Shown piece after piece: positions 22,833-34,937 of a stretch of DNA of 64,000 nt (position 1 is the stretch's first letter; every line of letters starts with the position of its first letter). Source of the stretch: Cyclaneusma minus (Eukaryota; Ascomycota; Leotiomycetes; Marthamycetales; Marthamycetaceae); assembly GCA_037179335.1 (NCBI GenBank), contig JAKZHN010000045.1:62001-126000 (forward strand). Direction: 5' to 3'. The notes under the pieces are model-generated. The model made no database searches, was not told where the DNA came from, and was given only the letters and a program-made list of their open reading frames with translations. The translations under genes were made by a program, and so were the position numbers.

Positions 22833-23587
22833 TCACAACATTGCGTAAAAATAATAATCCGCAGCATACTGCACAGACACCAAACTTGGCTGTCCCTCAC
22901 AAGTAGCCATAGCAGCACCCCCAGCCGTTTCCACCCTATAAACCTCCTGCACACCCACACTCCCCCCCTTATCCTGCAACTGCAGCCAGTCCACAGCACC
23001 CGTGTCCTCAGGCCCCGCATCACTGCCGCTCGGCGCCTGCACATCGCTCGTCTTCGCGCCCCAAAAGATGTCGCCCACGGTGTACAGATCGAAAGTCGGC
23101 GTGCCGGAGACATTAAAAAAGTGTTCTCCGAGGACTGGGAAGCTGCCGTAGTCGGAGACAGTAAGGGGGCCGCTGGCGGGCAGAGGTGAGTAGACTGCAC
23201 ATGCGGGGAGGCTGTCGACGGAGCTTTGGGAGCTGTAGGCGAGGGGGGTGGCGTCGAAGAGGGTGGCGAGGGCGCCGATGGAGACGGGACTGGAGGTGCT
23301 GTCGTTGGTGGCGCATGTGTAGTTTTGGACGCCGCGACCGAGGGCTACGTAGAGGAGGGTCATATTGCTTGCGGGTTGGGGAAGGGCTGTGGTTACACTT
23401 GTGAGCTTGGGATATGATGTGATGAGGGAGTTGGTGGGTTGAACAGACCTCCATCTGCTGGTATGCTGGGGGATCTGCTGTGGACTGGTTTTGGTCTGCC
23501 ATATGTAGAGACTGGAGAGGCATTGCTGGTGTCCAACATGGCAATGGCTAGGCCCAGGGTGGAGATGAGACTTCGTAGAGAAGGCAT
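22833..23587 (-). CDS. Secreted DUF3455 protein
   Basis: Extracellular fungal protein of the DUF3455 family; molecular function unknown. Model: complement(join(22833..23386,23449..23587)), 230 aa. A signal peptide is plain (MPSLRSLISTLGLAIAML). The core motif is LLYVALGRGVQNYTC (the family ALGRGTQNYTC block), followed by FDATPLAYSS, YFNVSG-like FFNVSGTPTFDL and a C-terminal QEVYRVETAGG and Tyr-rich end. The 62-bp intron has a weak donor (GTCTGT) but restores GALPQPASNMTL immediately before the core, and the phase closes exactly; without it the two frames do not connect. Start at 23587 is the first Met giving the signal peptide. Family secure; intron moderately sure. Confidence 0.8.
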
Positions 23588-25252
23588 CTTGGGGATTCGA
23601 GGATGTCGAAAATTAGCTATTAAGGGAAAGCAATAGGTAGGTAGGTGATTAGACAAAGAGCCTCTCGGGGACGAAAAGAGGGAGCGTTGGGAAAGTTCAG
23701 ATCTGATCTAGACTCGAGAAGCGGCGATGATCAGAAGCAGAAGAAAATCAGTAGCACGACCGGAAGCACCATCTTATATCTGTCGTGCTTTTTTCGAACG
23801 GCAAGGCTCACACATGGAGAAATGCAGGATGCATCCGCGCTTGACACTAAATTTGAGGTACAGTCACGGCAAAAGCAAATACAAGCAGCCATCCTAGGGA
23901 ACGAATGCACCGTAGACCGTGCGCTCTCGTGGGCAGCAGGGGCAAGTCGACTTCGACCTTCCTGATGGCGAACGGCGCGGCAGAAGCATTTGGGCGTAAA
24001 GGAAAGTTGTTGCATATGGACGCAGAGGGATATTGCCTCGGCCGCTCTTGGAGGGCTTTGCGGGACAGCAGGGGACCAACACTGTCGGCACGCGGAAGCG
24101 AGCCTCTTCGGGGTCGTCTGTTAATCAATTTAATGGGGACAATCTGGGTTATGGATCTCGAAGGGCGGAGCTGCAGAGCGGCAGTGGATTAATTGAAGCT
24201 CAACGGCTACAAACTATGTGCAGCGCACAGATCTTGGTTTGATCATTGGTGTTTAAGTGATGTTTGAGGCTTGCAACGGCCTGTGTGTCAGGTCGAGAAA
24301 CGGCTGGAGTGGTGTAGGTCGACAGGGCAGAACAGTTCATCTGATGAGAAATGTGATCCTGGCATGGTGTCAAGTCTGTTGACCTCGCAGATTTCGAAGC
24401 TGGCCGCGATTGTGGCGTTTTTCTTTTCGGTGTATTGCATCCGGAAATAGGACGTCGACTGCAAGCGCGTTCTATATTGAGCGCCAACTCATTGCTGGCA
24501 GCCGCGGAAAGATGACAAGCCTGACTCCGCGGCTCTCAGGCGGCTATGATTCGTTCGAGAAGAGGCCCCAGGCAGTGGTGTCAAGATGGGGAAGTTGGAA
24601 GCTTCGGTCCGTTAGACTGCAGTACGTTGGCTGCAGCGCTCGGTGAGGTGCAGGCCGTGCTCCAGGAAGAACAATCCCTGACGCAGGTCAGATCCGGAAC
24701 GCGGAGCTCCAGATTTTCGTGGTTGTCGAGGATCACCTCCTGGTCGAGGAGTGTTCCTATCAGGACTTCGCGCCCACTTCGACTCCTCGCTCCAGGACGA
24801 TAGACTCGTACCAACGAGCCTCATCGACCGTCTTGTTGGTGACAGCGTCTAAGGGCTGTTGAGAATAATGCCCAGCTCACGATGCTCATTGGAGGGCGCC
24901 AAACTGACTGAACTATCGATTAGAGTCACATTGAAGGCCGAGACTCGTGCTGTCGGACATTGCAACCATTATTGACTCTTGATATTGAAGTCAATCAGTA
25001 CATCGGACTTCGAGCTCGATGTTCGGATAGAACCTAAGCCACTTCAACCGGAACCCCAAGGGCCAAGTGGAAATGTCGCACAGAAGACTCACGAAAACTG
25101 AACAGAGGACGAAACATAGAGCGCTCCTTCTGCTAGCTGACTAAGATCTGACTATACTAGCCCGATTGATCGACGACACCAAGCGTCATTCTACTTCAGC
25201 GCCCTCGAATGCGATAGCTTCAACATTACTGCTTAATTCAAGACTACAAGTA
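23588..25252. other. Divergent non-coding region DUF3455/COQ7
   Basis: A 1.7-kb interval between two divergent starts with only short open frames lacking motifs. It should contain both promoters. I see no gene, tRNA or organised repeat. Confidence 0.4.
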
Positions 25253-26047
25253 ATGTCCTCTTTTGCTATCTCGGCCACCCGGCCAAACAGTCTCGGGACG
25301 AAAACCCGTACATTTCTCCCACTCTACGACTTCCTCGCTCCCAGCCTCCAACAGCCTTCAGATCGCTCCCGAGGACCATCCAGACGGCCCCTAAGCACGC
25401 AATCATCTCCCAGCTCGAGCAACAACACCCAAAATGGTCTCCCGCCACAATCCCCAAACTTTAAGTCCTCGAAACCTCTCTCACCAGCCCAGCGCGAGTT
25501 TCTCTCCCGCGCCCTCCGCGTAAACCAAGCCGGCGAGCTCGCCGCCACCCTCATCTACACCCACCAAACACCGCCCCTAATCGCCGCACATCCCCATCTC
25601 CGTCCACTTATGAAGCACATGTACGACCAAGAAGCCGGCCATTTCAACACCTTCAACGCGCTCATCGCGAAGCATCGCGTGCGTCCCACTGCCATGTATC
25701 CGGTGTGGTCGGCTGCTGCGAGCGTGTTGGGCTGGGGCACTGGTGTTATGGGGCGCGAAGCTGCTATGGCGTGTACTGAAGCTGTGGAGACGGAGATTGG
25801 GGGTCACTACAACGATCAAGTGCGAGTGCTGCTGCAGATGCTGGAGGATATGGAGGCGAAGGGCGAGGAAGTGGGCGAGGAGCTGAGGGAGCTGGTTAGT
25901 ACGATAAGGCGCATTAGGGATGAGGAATTGGAGCATCTCGACCACGCTGTGGAGCATGATGCGAAGGAAGCGAAGCCGTATGAGCTGCTTACGGGCGTGA
26001 TTAGAGCTGGCTGTCGGGGAGCAATCTGGGTATCGGAGCGAGTATAA
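25253..26047 (+). CDS. COQ7: 5-demethoxyubiquinone hydroxylase
   Basis: Mitochondrial inner-membrane di-iron monooxygenase for the penultimate step of ubiquinone synthesis, part of the CoQ synthome. Single exon, 264 aa. The start at 25253 (MSSFAISATRPN) is the first ATG; the frame is open upstream but has no ATG. Residues 1-75 are Arg/Ser-rich and acidic-free, a typical mitochondrial presequence. The di-iron ligands are all visible: E95 (NQAGE), E127 and H130 (DQEAGH), E179 (TEAVE), and E225 and H228 (DEELEH). The second carboxylate-bridged helix block IGGHYNDQV follows. The protein ends GAIWVSERV, close to the family's usual end. Codon style changes from C-ending to G-ending near 25,690. Identification is secure. 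Confidence 0.96.
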   Translation: MSSFAISATRPNSLGTKTRTFLPLYDFLAPSLQQPSDRSRGPSRRPLSTQSSPSSSNNTQNGLPPQSPNFKSSKPLSPAQREFLSRALRVNQAGELAATLIYTHQTPPLIAAHPHLRPLMKHMYDQEAGHFNTFNALIAKHRVRPTAMYPVWSAAASVLGWGTGVMGREAAMACTEAVETEIGGHYNDQVRVLLQMLEDMEAKGEEVGEELRELVSTIRRIRDEELEHLDHAVEHDAKEAKPYELLTGVIRAGCRGAIWVSERV

Positions 26048-26664
26048 AGGAACGGCGATTCCTGAATACCAGTAAACATCACCAGCAACTTTTGCACTTA
26101 AAATTGATGGTATCTAGGTGGTTGTTAGGAGAATTCCTCGTGATCGCTTGATGACCAACTGATCAAGATGAGAAATATCCCTAGGTATTCATCAGACATG
26201 TTCCTGCTGAAGATACATGTAGCTGCTCGGTTATCAATTCACCATGATAACATCGGAGCTCTTTCGGCCAATCTACGGAAAGCGGGCCGACTTTCACCGC
26301 GTACTCTCCGGCGCGTCTCTGTAAAGTGCGCAGTCCAAACGACGACACATCCCAAGAAAGCCAGCCCGTCCTGCCTGCCCCTTTCCACCGCCGGATCTGC
26401 TTCTCCTCGTCGAAATACCGTGTCACAAAAATAACTGGCTCGAGTATCCATTCCTTGTCGGCTGTGGCACCAGTAACCTCTGGCCTGAGAACCGCGTTCC
26501 CCTTAGCACAGCCGCAACCACAATTCGAAGCTCCCGCAGTGACTCTCCAGTCTCGCCTTCGTGATCCTTCCCCATTTTGCATATAAACTGCCCTCGACGA
26601 CTTGAATTGCTGCTCTCCACGAATCTCACGAAACAAACAACAAGACCCCTCGATATACACAAAC
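26048..26664. other. Intergenic region COQ7 to RTF1
   Basis: Contains the COQ7 3' flank and the RTF1 promoter. Short frames on both strands carry no motif. A CAT-ATAAA TATA-like element lies at about 26579-26586, 80 bp before the RTF1 ATG. Confidence 0.45.
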
Positions 26665-28933
26665 ATGGCTGACATCGACGCCGAACTTCTCGCCCTCGCG
26701 GGTGATGCCTCGTCGGACGAGGAGGACGCGCCAATGAATATTAGCAGAGAAAGCTCTGTGGCCTCCTACGAGGAACGACAGGAAGCGCCGGCAAAGGCGA
26801 GCAATGGGCGCAAGGCTGGAGGCAAGAAATCGCGCGCACGGCGGGGACAGAACGATTCGGAGGAAGAAGGCGAAGCGTAAGTTTCCGCACCTATTCGCTT
26901 CACCACCTTCACGGCGGCGCGCTTCTCCAAGCGCAGCTATCCACAGCCTCACTGGACTCTTTTGCTGCATTTCTTTCTCGCCTGCAAATACTCTTGCGCC
27001 GCAATTTCACATTTGCGTCCCTCAATTCCCCGACCGCACTTGGTCACCTCCACGAAGCTCAATACTTGTATCTCCCAAACTTCTCAGCAACCCTGATCCG
27101 CCAAAAGACAGCCATCAAGATGCCTACCATCACACTCAAGCTGACTCCCAAGCGCAGCTCTTCTGACCCTCCAACGCCCAACTCCTCGCAGTCTGCTCCT
27201 ATGGACGAGTCTGACGCCTCTGACGGCCAAGGCACGTACGACGATGGCGACCGCTACCCTCTCGAGGGCAAATTCAAGAATGCTACAGACAAGGCTGAGA
27301 TCCTGGCCATGCCAGAGATCAAGCGTGAAGAGCTCCTCGCCGAGCGTGCCCAAGAATTCGAGCTCGACCGTCAGAACCGAGCTTTGCGACAACTGCTCAA
27401 GCAGCGCGACGCCCAAAGCGAGAAGCAAGACAAGAAGCGCAAAGCTGGTGATGCCAAGCTCGAAGAGTCTCAGCGCAAGACTTCACGACAGCGGACCAAG
27501 ATTGGTGGCGGCCGAGTCGGTGAAGCCAGCAGCGGCATTGATCATCTCAAGCGTGCTCGAGCAGAGAAGGACGAACGCCAACGCCGTCGCCAGGAGGACA
27601 GAGCCCGCAATCCTGATCGCCGCGGATATGGCCAGGACGATTACTCTGACGGTGAAGGCGGCCACAGCGATGTCGAGTGGGCCGACCCCGAGAAGCGTCC
27701 CGAGTCACCATCCCATGGCCGCTACATCGAGGATACAACCCCTGCTACCTTAGCCGACTTCAATCGCATCAAGATTAGTCGAGAGAACTTCGCCAAGGTT
27801 TGCTTCTACCCTGGCTTTGACGAAGCTATCTCCGGCTGCTTCGTACGCATCTATGTCGGAGAGGCTACCGATGGCAGCGGTACCCGCTTGTACCGCATGT
27901 CTCAGATCAAGGGTAAGTCGACTCTTGGACGAGCAGCACTTGAGATATTGACAATATGACAGGATTTGCCGAGGGCAAGCCTTACCCTATGCAGGCCTCA
28001 AACGGCAAAACCTTCGCTACGAACCAATATGCGCTTTGCACTCTTGGGAAGCACGAGAAAGCCTGGCCCTTCATCGTCTGCTCTGGCGATCCAATTACAG
28101 AGGTCAGTGTAGTTGCTGCTGAGGAACTCGCGCTTTGTGTACTGACTCTAGCCTAGTCGGAGTTGAACCGCTACAAGACTTACTGTCACAACGACAACAT
28201 CAGCTTGCCCACGAAGATGAAGTGTGAACAGAAGCTCCAAGACATCAATGCTCTGATCAACCGTACTTGGACCGAAGCAGAGTTGCAGGAGAAACTGACA
28301 AGGCAGGGCATGCTGAAAGCCAAATTCAAGAACTTGGATAGAGGCCGATTGCAAAACGCAATCAAGGAGGCCGAGGCCAGTGGCGACGAAGCTCAGCTTG
28401 CAGCACTCCAGAAGCAGCTTGCTGAACTCGAAGGCCCTCAGCTTGCTTTCAAGACCTCTATGGCACCAGCCAAGAAAGGACCTCCCAAGGTCGACCAACA
28501 AGAACGTCTCGCCAAGCTGAACGCCGAAAACCGCCGCAAGAACGCTGAAGAAGTGCGCCAGGCTCTCCTCAATGAGCGCCGCAAGAACAGAGCCATCGAG
28601 GCCGCCGTAGCACGCGGCGAGAACGTCGCCGTTGATGAGTCCCGCCGTGTCAAGACCAAGGCCAAGTTTCGCCACGACGTGAACGAGATAATCGCGAAGA
28701 AGGAAGGCGGCGAGGTTGACAGTGGTGCGAGCACTCCTGCCCAAGCTGGCACTCCCGCCCAGACTGGCACTCCCAAGGTGGCACCCAAGACGAATGGCGC
28801 TACCTTGCCCGTGATCCCTTCGACCCAGCCGCGGATTATCAAGGGCGTTAAGGCGTTTTCGAAGCCGCCTAATGACGACGACATTATTGGTGCTATGGAC
28901 ATTGGCATCAGCGATGATCTGGATCTGTTGTGA
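26665..28933 (+). CDS. RTF1: Rtf1, Paf1-complex elongation factor
   Basis: Nuclear subunit of the Paf1 complex that travels with RNA polymerase II and promotes H2B ubiquitination; its Plus3 domain binds Spt5. Model: join(26665..26876,27158..27912,27963..28102,28157..28933), 627 aa. The N-terminus MADIDAELLALAGDASSDEE is acidic, as in the family. Middle: SAPMDESDASDG, YPLEGKFKN, EIKREELLAERAQEFE. Plus3 domain about 268-400: LADFNRIKISRENFAKVCF, GCFVRIYVGEA, YRMSQIKGF and NQYALCTLGKH. The C-terminal half is long charged helices, with a short TPAQ repeat near 28,735-28,770. Intron 1 is 281 bp (branch CTGAC at 27141); introns 2 and 3 are 50 and 54 bp. All phases close. An ATG at 27120 inside intron 1 is in frame with exon 2. 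Confidence 0.93.
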
Positions 28934-30463
28934 GGAGGAGATAGAGAGCGCATGCACGCTGGACCCAGGCCCTTCACCAGAATACACCTTCATGTACATT
29001 TGTTTTCGTCCGGCATTGCGAAATTGCTGACACCACATCTGATTGCTGCGAGGCGTTACGGGGCGTTACTTGGGATCTGGGAGACGCTGGGACAGACGAT
29101 TCTGTACTATGATAGATACTGGTTTCTTCGAGGTCAGTGGACCGCATTATGGTCTTGCGAACAGAATGATGCAGTCGATGCAATGGACTTTGAGCAAGTA
29201 CATAGCAGCTAGAGATCCGAGACATTAAATGCATTTGCAGCTCTCATGTGTTCCTGAAGGTTGTGTCAAATTCCATTTGTGAGGTTCCGGATTGATGAAC
29301 TATCAATCGTAGAATGTCCGCCCTCATGGGGAGGTAGCTGGGCTTTGAGCCCGTGTGAGGCCGCGCGGCCGCGCTAGAAAAGGAAGGGGGACGGGACAGG
29401 AGTAGTCAGACCAAGGGGGACCAGGGACAAATAACCAAAGCCAGATGGAGAGGAGGATACCTAGCTCACAGCCTAACGATCGGAGAACCAGGGCAAAAAC
29501 CTCGTAAGGGTAGCTTTTAGCTGAGGAGATCAAGGATGCTTCTTTAAGTATCCGTGTCTCTTGAAGAACTTGGGAGATTGGGAACTGGAGACTAGGAATC
29601 TTGGGAGTATCTTGAAACTCAAAACTAGGACTTGAGTAGACTTCTTTACTAGAGAGAGAAGAATGTGTAAAGCTGTTCAGATAGCGTGTAAGCTACTGAC
29701 TGGTTTGGAGAGTTATGAAGTAGGCAGAAGGCTCATAAAGAAGTCCAGTTGTAGAGTTGACGCGTTGTAAGGGAAGTGTCTGAAAAGCGGCTTTCATCGC
29801 CGAATAGGGAAACTCGCAAGTCTGGGACGCTTTCAACTATCATTAGCAACCTTGCATTTTGAGAATACCCGAACTTAGGGGTAACCATCACGTGTATCGA
29901 TAATAACTCACAGCTCAACAGCAATTTCATGCCCGGGGGCGGACGGGCCGAGTCTTGCACCCCTCTCCACCAATTCCTGGACCATCATGATATGCCAAAT
30001 TCTAAGACTGGTGACATGGTCCCTGGACCATCAACACCGGATCAACGTTCCCACATGAGGGTCAAATTCGAGCATTCGAGGAGGAAGGTATCTAGTGCCC
30101 GATCAGCCAATTTCACTCTGAGACAGAATGATCTTCGAGCCACGGGAAGATTCAGGATCAAGGATGTAATTGTAAGATCACCACAGTTCAGCACGACTCG
30201 GCCTCCACCATCCGGTAGAGAGTTAGAGATGCAATCTGCTTATTGCGTAATGCGGGCAACATCGAAACGGAGCCTGCATCTAATTATCTCAGACCACGGT
30301 CAGCAGTTATTGTCTAGAATCCAGCCACCGCAACCAAGAACGCCTAGTTCGCCGAACGCTTTTACTTTCCAGACCCCAGGAGGCTTCATAGTACATTTCG
30401 AGAATCTGCTCATATTCCCGCCCATACCATCGCAACGAAGGCCCCTCTCAGTCATTGACCCAT
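28934..30463. other. Convergent non-coding region RTF1/U2AF
   Basis: A 1.5-kb interval between two stops, longer than other convergent gaps here. The centre (about 29,400-29,720) has a repeat-like look (separate entry). A 192-codon open frame at 29929-30507 runs into the U2AF 3' end and has no motif, so it is not called. Confidence 0.4.
29440..29720. repeat. Possible degenerate transposon relic
   Basis: Purine-rich and AT-leaning sequence with recurring short words (ctaggaatcttgggag, ctaggacttgagtag, cttgaag/cttgaaact), of the same flavour as the 326-599 patch. It lacks terminal repeats or coding remnants that could be identified by eye. The assignment as a relic is weak. Confidence 0.2.
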
Positions 30464-31156
30464 CTAGTACCGTCTCCGGGTTGGCTCGGGACTCGGACTC
30501 CTGGTGACACTCCTCTCATCCCGGCCTCTCTCCTTCAACCACTTCTTCGTGCTCAGCTCCAGTTCTCTCTCCAGCTCCTTGCTCGGGTTCTTTCGGTGGA
30601 TGAAATTGCAAAAGCCACCTCTCACACAGCCCTCCCCACTATTCAGCCTGCAACAAGCTTCGCGGAAATCGGTGACAGGGCTCAGTTCGCAGTAGATCGG
30701 TCTGGCGGCATACCAGCGGCTGTTCAGCGCATCGCACGCTGCTTGCGCACTGTCTTCGTACTTGAATCGCGCGTAGACGTTGCCGATAAGATCTATGCGA
30801 TATCATCAGTCAGCGAGTGCCTAGCAAGAACATCTGAGGGAGAGAAAACACATACGGTCATTGTTGTTGTCGCACACTACCACTTCCTCGGGCTCGCCGT
30901 ACTTGCACATCTCGCACCAGAAGTCCTCGTAGAAGGCATCGAAGTGGTTCTGCAGCTGGCTCGGGTTCATCTTGACTTTGGGGTCGTAGGCGGGGTTCTG
31001 GTAGAGATTGGGGAGAAGGATTGTTTGCGAGTACGAAGGCTTGACATGCTTGCGCGAGCAACGATCGCCGTGGCGGCAGGCACCGATCTTGTAGTAGAAA
31101 GAGCAGTTGACTTTGTCTTGCTCAGTACCGAATATGGACGCGAGGTAGTTGGCCAT
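30464..31156 (-). CDS. U2AF1: U2 snRNP auxiliary factor small subunit
   Basis: Nuclear splicing factor that reads the 3' splice-site AG as a heterodimer with the large U2AF subunit. Model: complement(join(30464..30792,30856..31156)), 209 aa, near the 216 aa of fission-yeast U2AF23. Seen: first CCCH finger (C18, C27, C33, H37, in NCSFYYKIGACRHGDRC), an RRM-like UHM domain beginning PSYSQTILLPNLYQN and including EVVVCDNNNDHLIGNVYARF across the intron, and a second finger CCRLNSGEGCVRGGFC followed by NFIHRK. The tail has KKWLKERGRDERSV and a short Arg-Ser/Pro end (PTRRRY). The intron is 63 bp with branch CTGAC. It fits the many introns with tight YAG acceptors in this genome. Secure. Confidence 0.96.
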
Positions 31157-32762
31157 GTTCGCGGTGGGGATGGAGGTCGAGAACTCTGTTGAAGACGCCG
31201 GGTGGAGGGTGGTTTCTCGGCTCTATATTCTGCAGATGCAGTAGAGAAATATTGCGCAGTTCGGGTGTACGTAACTTGGAGTTGCGACAGCGAGCGTATT
31301 GGACAGAAAAACGGTGGCGCGTAGGTTGAAGCTTTTGGAAGCTTCGAAATCGGGGCGTAGCGTGCTTCTAGACATGCCAAGACTGCTGACTAATATAGCC
31401 TCGCCTCAGCCTCGTCAAACCGTGACTGATGTCCGCCGGGAGAAAAGCCTCGACTGCTTCCTCACATCAACCTCGTACAAAATGCCCTCCTTCACAACTT
31501 GGTTTTGTACTGAGCCCTGGATTTCCTCACCGCTAGTCCGCGGGTGCTTGCAGCTTGACTGCTCCATCAATATGAAGTCCCGGCTCCCGAGTGTCCATTC
31601 ACATCTGGGAATTACACTTGAAGCCTGGCATCCCGACCATCCGTGGCCAGTGATCTTGATGGTCACGTGCCCCAGAGAAGAATGAACTACTCTTGGCTTG
31701 GTAGTCCAAGTCGGCATTGCCACGGCCTCAGAGATCCAAGTGACCATATCATCCCCGTGGGAATGACATGTCAGAAAATCCATGTTTCTTATATCTGATT
31801 AGAGGTCATTCACGGTCCTCGCCACACCTAGCGCGTGTCGTATCTTCAATGTTGGGCTGAATACGGGTCAGATGTTTGAAATCTCGGACGCCTTACCTAG
31901 GGATAGGCCTATACGAAAAGGTCTGCATCGTTTGTTCCTTTATTCCTGCTCCTGAACTGTTCCTTTCCCCACTGATAGGGAGCAATTTTTTGAGCTAGCA
32001 CGCCTCCACTTCTACTCGAGTTGGTGATATAAGCTGAATACAAAACAAAGCCGAGTCTTGACCAACGATTTCCCAATTCCCAAATGGATGTATTGTCAAG
32101 GCAGGACAGACTTCCAGCTAGTCCTGGCACCCAGGACGAAAAATACAGATGGCTTTATGTTCCTATGTACGACGACGGTGCAGTCCCCCCTGGTATAGTC
32201 TCATCACATCACGGCTCCACGTCCATTCTCTACGACGCAAAATCCCCAACAGCTTCGGTGTTCGGGAAATTTATCTGGGCCCGACAATGACCGACTTGCT
32301 CATTTTCAATACATTTCATGCCAAATGACATCAATCTGGAACGCGGGGATGAGATAGTGGGGTTGAGCCATCAACTCCCGAGGCGCCACGGCTAGGCTAC
32401 CCGCATCCGCCTCCACATTTGGTCCATCGAGGAGTTCGATCAGTAACTCGAATTCCTTACTACTACTCCAGAGACGCTATGTTTGGAGGCTATGGGGCCC
32501 CGGTCTTGGTAGTCGCAAAGTACAATACTGCAGCGGGATGCCTAGAGCAGTAGGTCTGCCGAGGGATCTGCCACCGAACCAGAATCCACCTTCTCGTTAA
32601 GTTGCCCCTCTTTCCTAATGGTCGTCATGCATGTGCCGTGCTGTGCTATATTAGTAGCACTCCCCTCTGTCTTCTAGAAAGCTCGCATACTTCTTCTACT
32701 CTGCTATTGATAGTCCATCAGATTACACTTTCACCCCAAATTATTCTAGAAATACTCTCAGA
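31157..32762. other. Divergent non-coding region U2AF/monooxygenase
   Basis: A 1.6-kb interval between divergent starts. A 123-codon frame at 31415-31783 (minus) has no motif and no convincing partner exon. The last 130 bases are the core promoter of the monooxygenase gene. Confidence 0.4.
32643..32660. promoter_or_regulatory. 18-bp palindrome around a TATA-like core
   Basis: GTGCTA, six bases (TATTAG), then TAGCAC: perfect 6-bp inverted arms centred 111 bp before the monooxygenase ATG. The spacer plus arm forms TATATTAG. It could be a dimeric regulator site or chance; no known motif is claimed. Confidence 0.3.
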
Positions 32763-34937
32763 ATGGCTCCTGATATCTCTCAACTTCCTCAAAACAGTGG
32801 CCTCAATGGAACTAATAGGGATGATGTGTCCAACGCTCCAGGAGAGCAGTTCGAGATACCTCAGACCACCTTATACGACCCTACCAATCGCAAGGTCAAG
32901 GTTCTCACGATCGGTGCTGGTGTCTCTGGTATCATGATGACCTACAAAATCCAGAAAGAACTGGAAGGGTAAGACTCTTACATGTATCCATGAGCTCCTC
33001 TCTACAAACTAACTTTTCCAGTCGCAATATCGAGCATGTTCTATACGAGAAGAACGCAGACATCGGTGGTACTTGGTTCGAGAACCGCTACCCTGGCTGC
33101 GCCTGGTAACTCCCTCTTGCCCACCGCGAAAATATCGAGGTCTATCTAACACCTTACGAAAGCGACGTACCATCACATGCTTACACGTTCAATTTCGCCT
33201 TGAACCCCGACTGGCCTAAATTCTTCAGTTACTCGAAAGACATCTGGGGGTACCTAGACCGAGTGTGCAAGTGCTTTGACCTGAGAAAATACATGAACTT
33301 CAATACCGAAGTCATAGGTTGCTACTGGAACGAAGACGAAGGTCAATGGACTGTCAAGTTGAAGCAGACAAATCCAGGATCCGAAGTCCGCGAGTTCGAA
33401 GAGAAATGTGACGTCTTGCTCCAGGGAATCGGTGTCTTGAACAACTTCAAGTGGCCCAACATTGAAGGACTCGACAAGTTCAAGGGCAAAGTCATCCGTA
33501 AGTCAACTTCTATATACCAAAACTTCAGTCTTGCTTTCAAAGATGCCATTAATAATAATACTTTCTCAAGACACTGCTCGCTGGCCCGAAGACTACAAAG
33601 AAGAACAATGGGCGAAGGACCGCGTGGCCCTGATCGGCTCTGGTGCATCATCCATCCAGACCGTCCCCACCATGCAACCCCACGTCAAACATATGGATAT
33701 TTTCGTGCGTACCGGAGTGTGGTTCGTACAACTTGCAAAAAACTACGGCATCAACCACGAGTACACGGATGAAGAGCGCGAAAATTTTAGAACTGACTTA
33801 GACGCTTTGGTAGACCATGCGAAAGACATCGAAGGTCAGATCAATGGCATCTGGGGAGGCTTCTACAGAGGTAGCGAGCTGCAGGATACGATGGTTAAGA
33901 TGTGGAAGGAGAGGATGGCTGAGTTTATCAAGGACGAGAGACTCCTGAAAGGCTTTACTCCTAAGTTTGGTGAGTTCTTCCATCTATGCTTACCTATCAA
34001 GACTGTATTTCAACTGAGACTGACCACCTTTTTGTTTAGGAGTCGGGTGTCGCCGAGTAACACCAGGAGACCCTTACATGAAGGCGATCCAGAACGAGAA
34101 CATTGACGTGCACTTCACGGCGGTCACCAAGGTCACTGAAGACGGTGTCGTCGGTGCGGATGGTGAGGAGCGCAAATGCGACGTCATCGTTTGTGCCACA
34201 GGGTTCGACACCAGCTACCGTCCCCGCTTCCCCATTGTGGGGAAGAACGGTGTGGATCTTGCAAAGAAGTGGAAGGTCTGCCCGGAGTCATACCTAGGCC
34301 TCGCGGTTCCAGACATGCCCAACTTCTACACATTCATCGGCCCTACTTGGCCCGTTGAGAACGGCAGTGTGATGGGTCCCCTGGCTTCCGGTAAGCCACA
34401 CTCCAACCATGCAACCCGAGGAAACAAAATGCTTGAGATTGATGGAAGCATGCTAACAAAAGTGGATTGTATCAGTGGGTGACTACGTCATCAAAGCCAT
34501 CAAGAAGATCCAGAACGACCAAATCAAGTCACTGGTTCCCAAACAGGGTATCACAGATCAATTCAATGCGCACGTTCAGGAATGGATCAAGCACACTATC
34601 TGGACAGACGACTGTCGGTCCTGGTACAAAGACAACAAAACCGGCCGTGTGAATGCCATCTGGCCTGGTAGTAGTTTGCACTACATCCACACGATCGAGG
34701 ACCCGCGCTACGAAGACTATGAGATCGAATATAAGAATGCCAAGAACCCGTAAGTCGTCTCTTTTGTTGCAAGAAATGATGAGACCTGGCTGACGTGCTG
34801 TGAACAGCTGGGAATACTTGGGAATTGGATATAGCATGGAAGAGAAGATTGAGAAGTCGGATAGGAGTCCGTACATTAGCAAAGAAACCATCGATCCCAA
34901 GTGGATTGAAGCGTCGAAGGTGGCGGCGAAGGCTTAG
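32763..34937 (+). CDS. Baeyer-Villiger-type flavin monooxygenase
   Basis: FAD/NADPH enzyme that inserts oxygen into ketones or steroids, or N/S-oxygenates small molecules. Seven exons: join(32763..32968,33022..33105,33163..33497,33571..33969,34040..34390,34476..34749,34808..34937), 592 aa; every intron 53-85 bp and in phase. Seen: FAD-binding GAGVSG (51-56), [15 protein letters not shown], the BVMO fingerprint F203-x-G205-x3-H209-x3-W213-P214, NADPH-binding GSGASS (231-236), and VIVCATGFD near the C-terminal third. All hallmark residues are present, so the enzyme is probably active. Such enzymes often serve secondary metabolism or hydrocarbon breakdown, but no polyketide or peptide synthase is nearby. 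The substrate is unknown. Confidence 0.93.

Noticed and set aside
29929..30507. 192-codon open frame running into the U2AF 3' end
   Set aside because: It is antisense to the end of a secure gene, has no motif, and does not begin in a promoter-like context.
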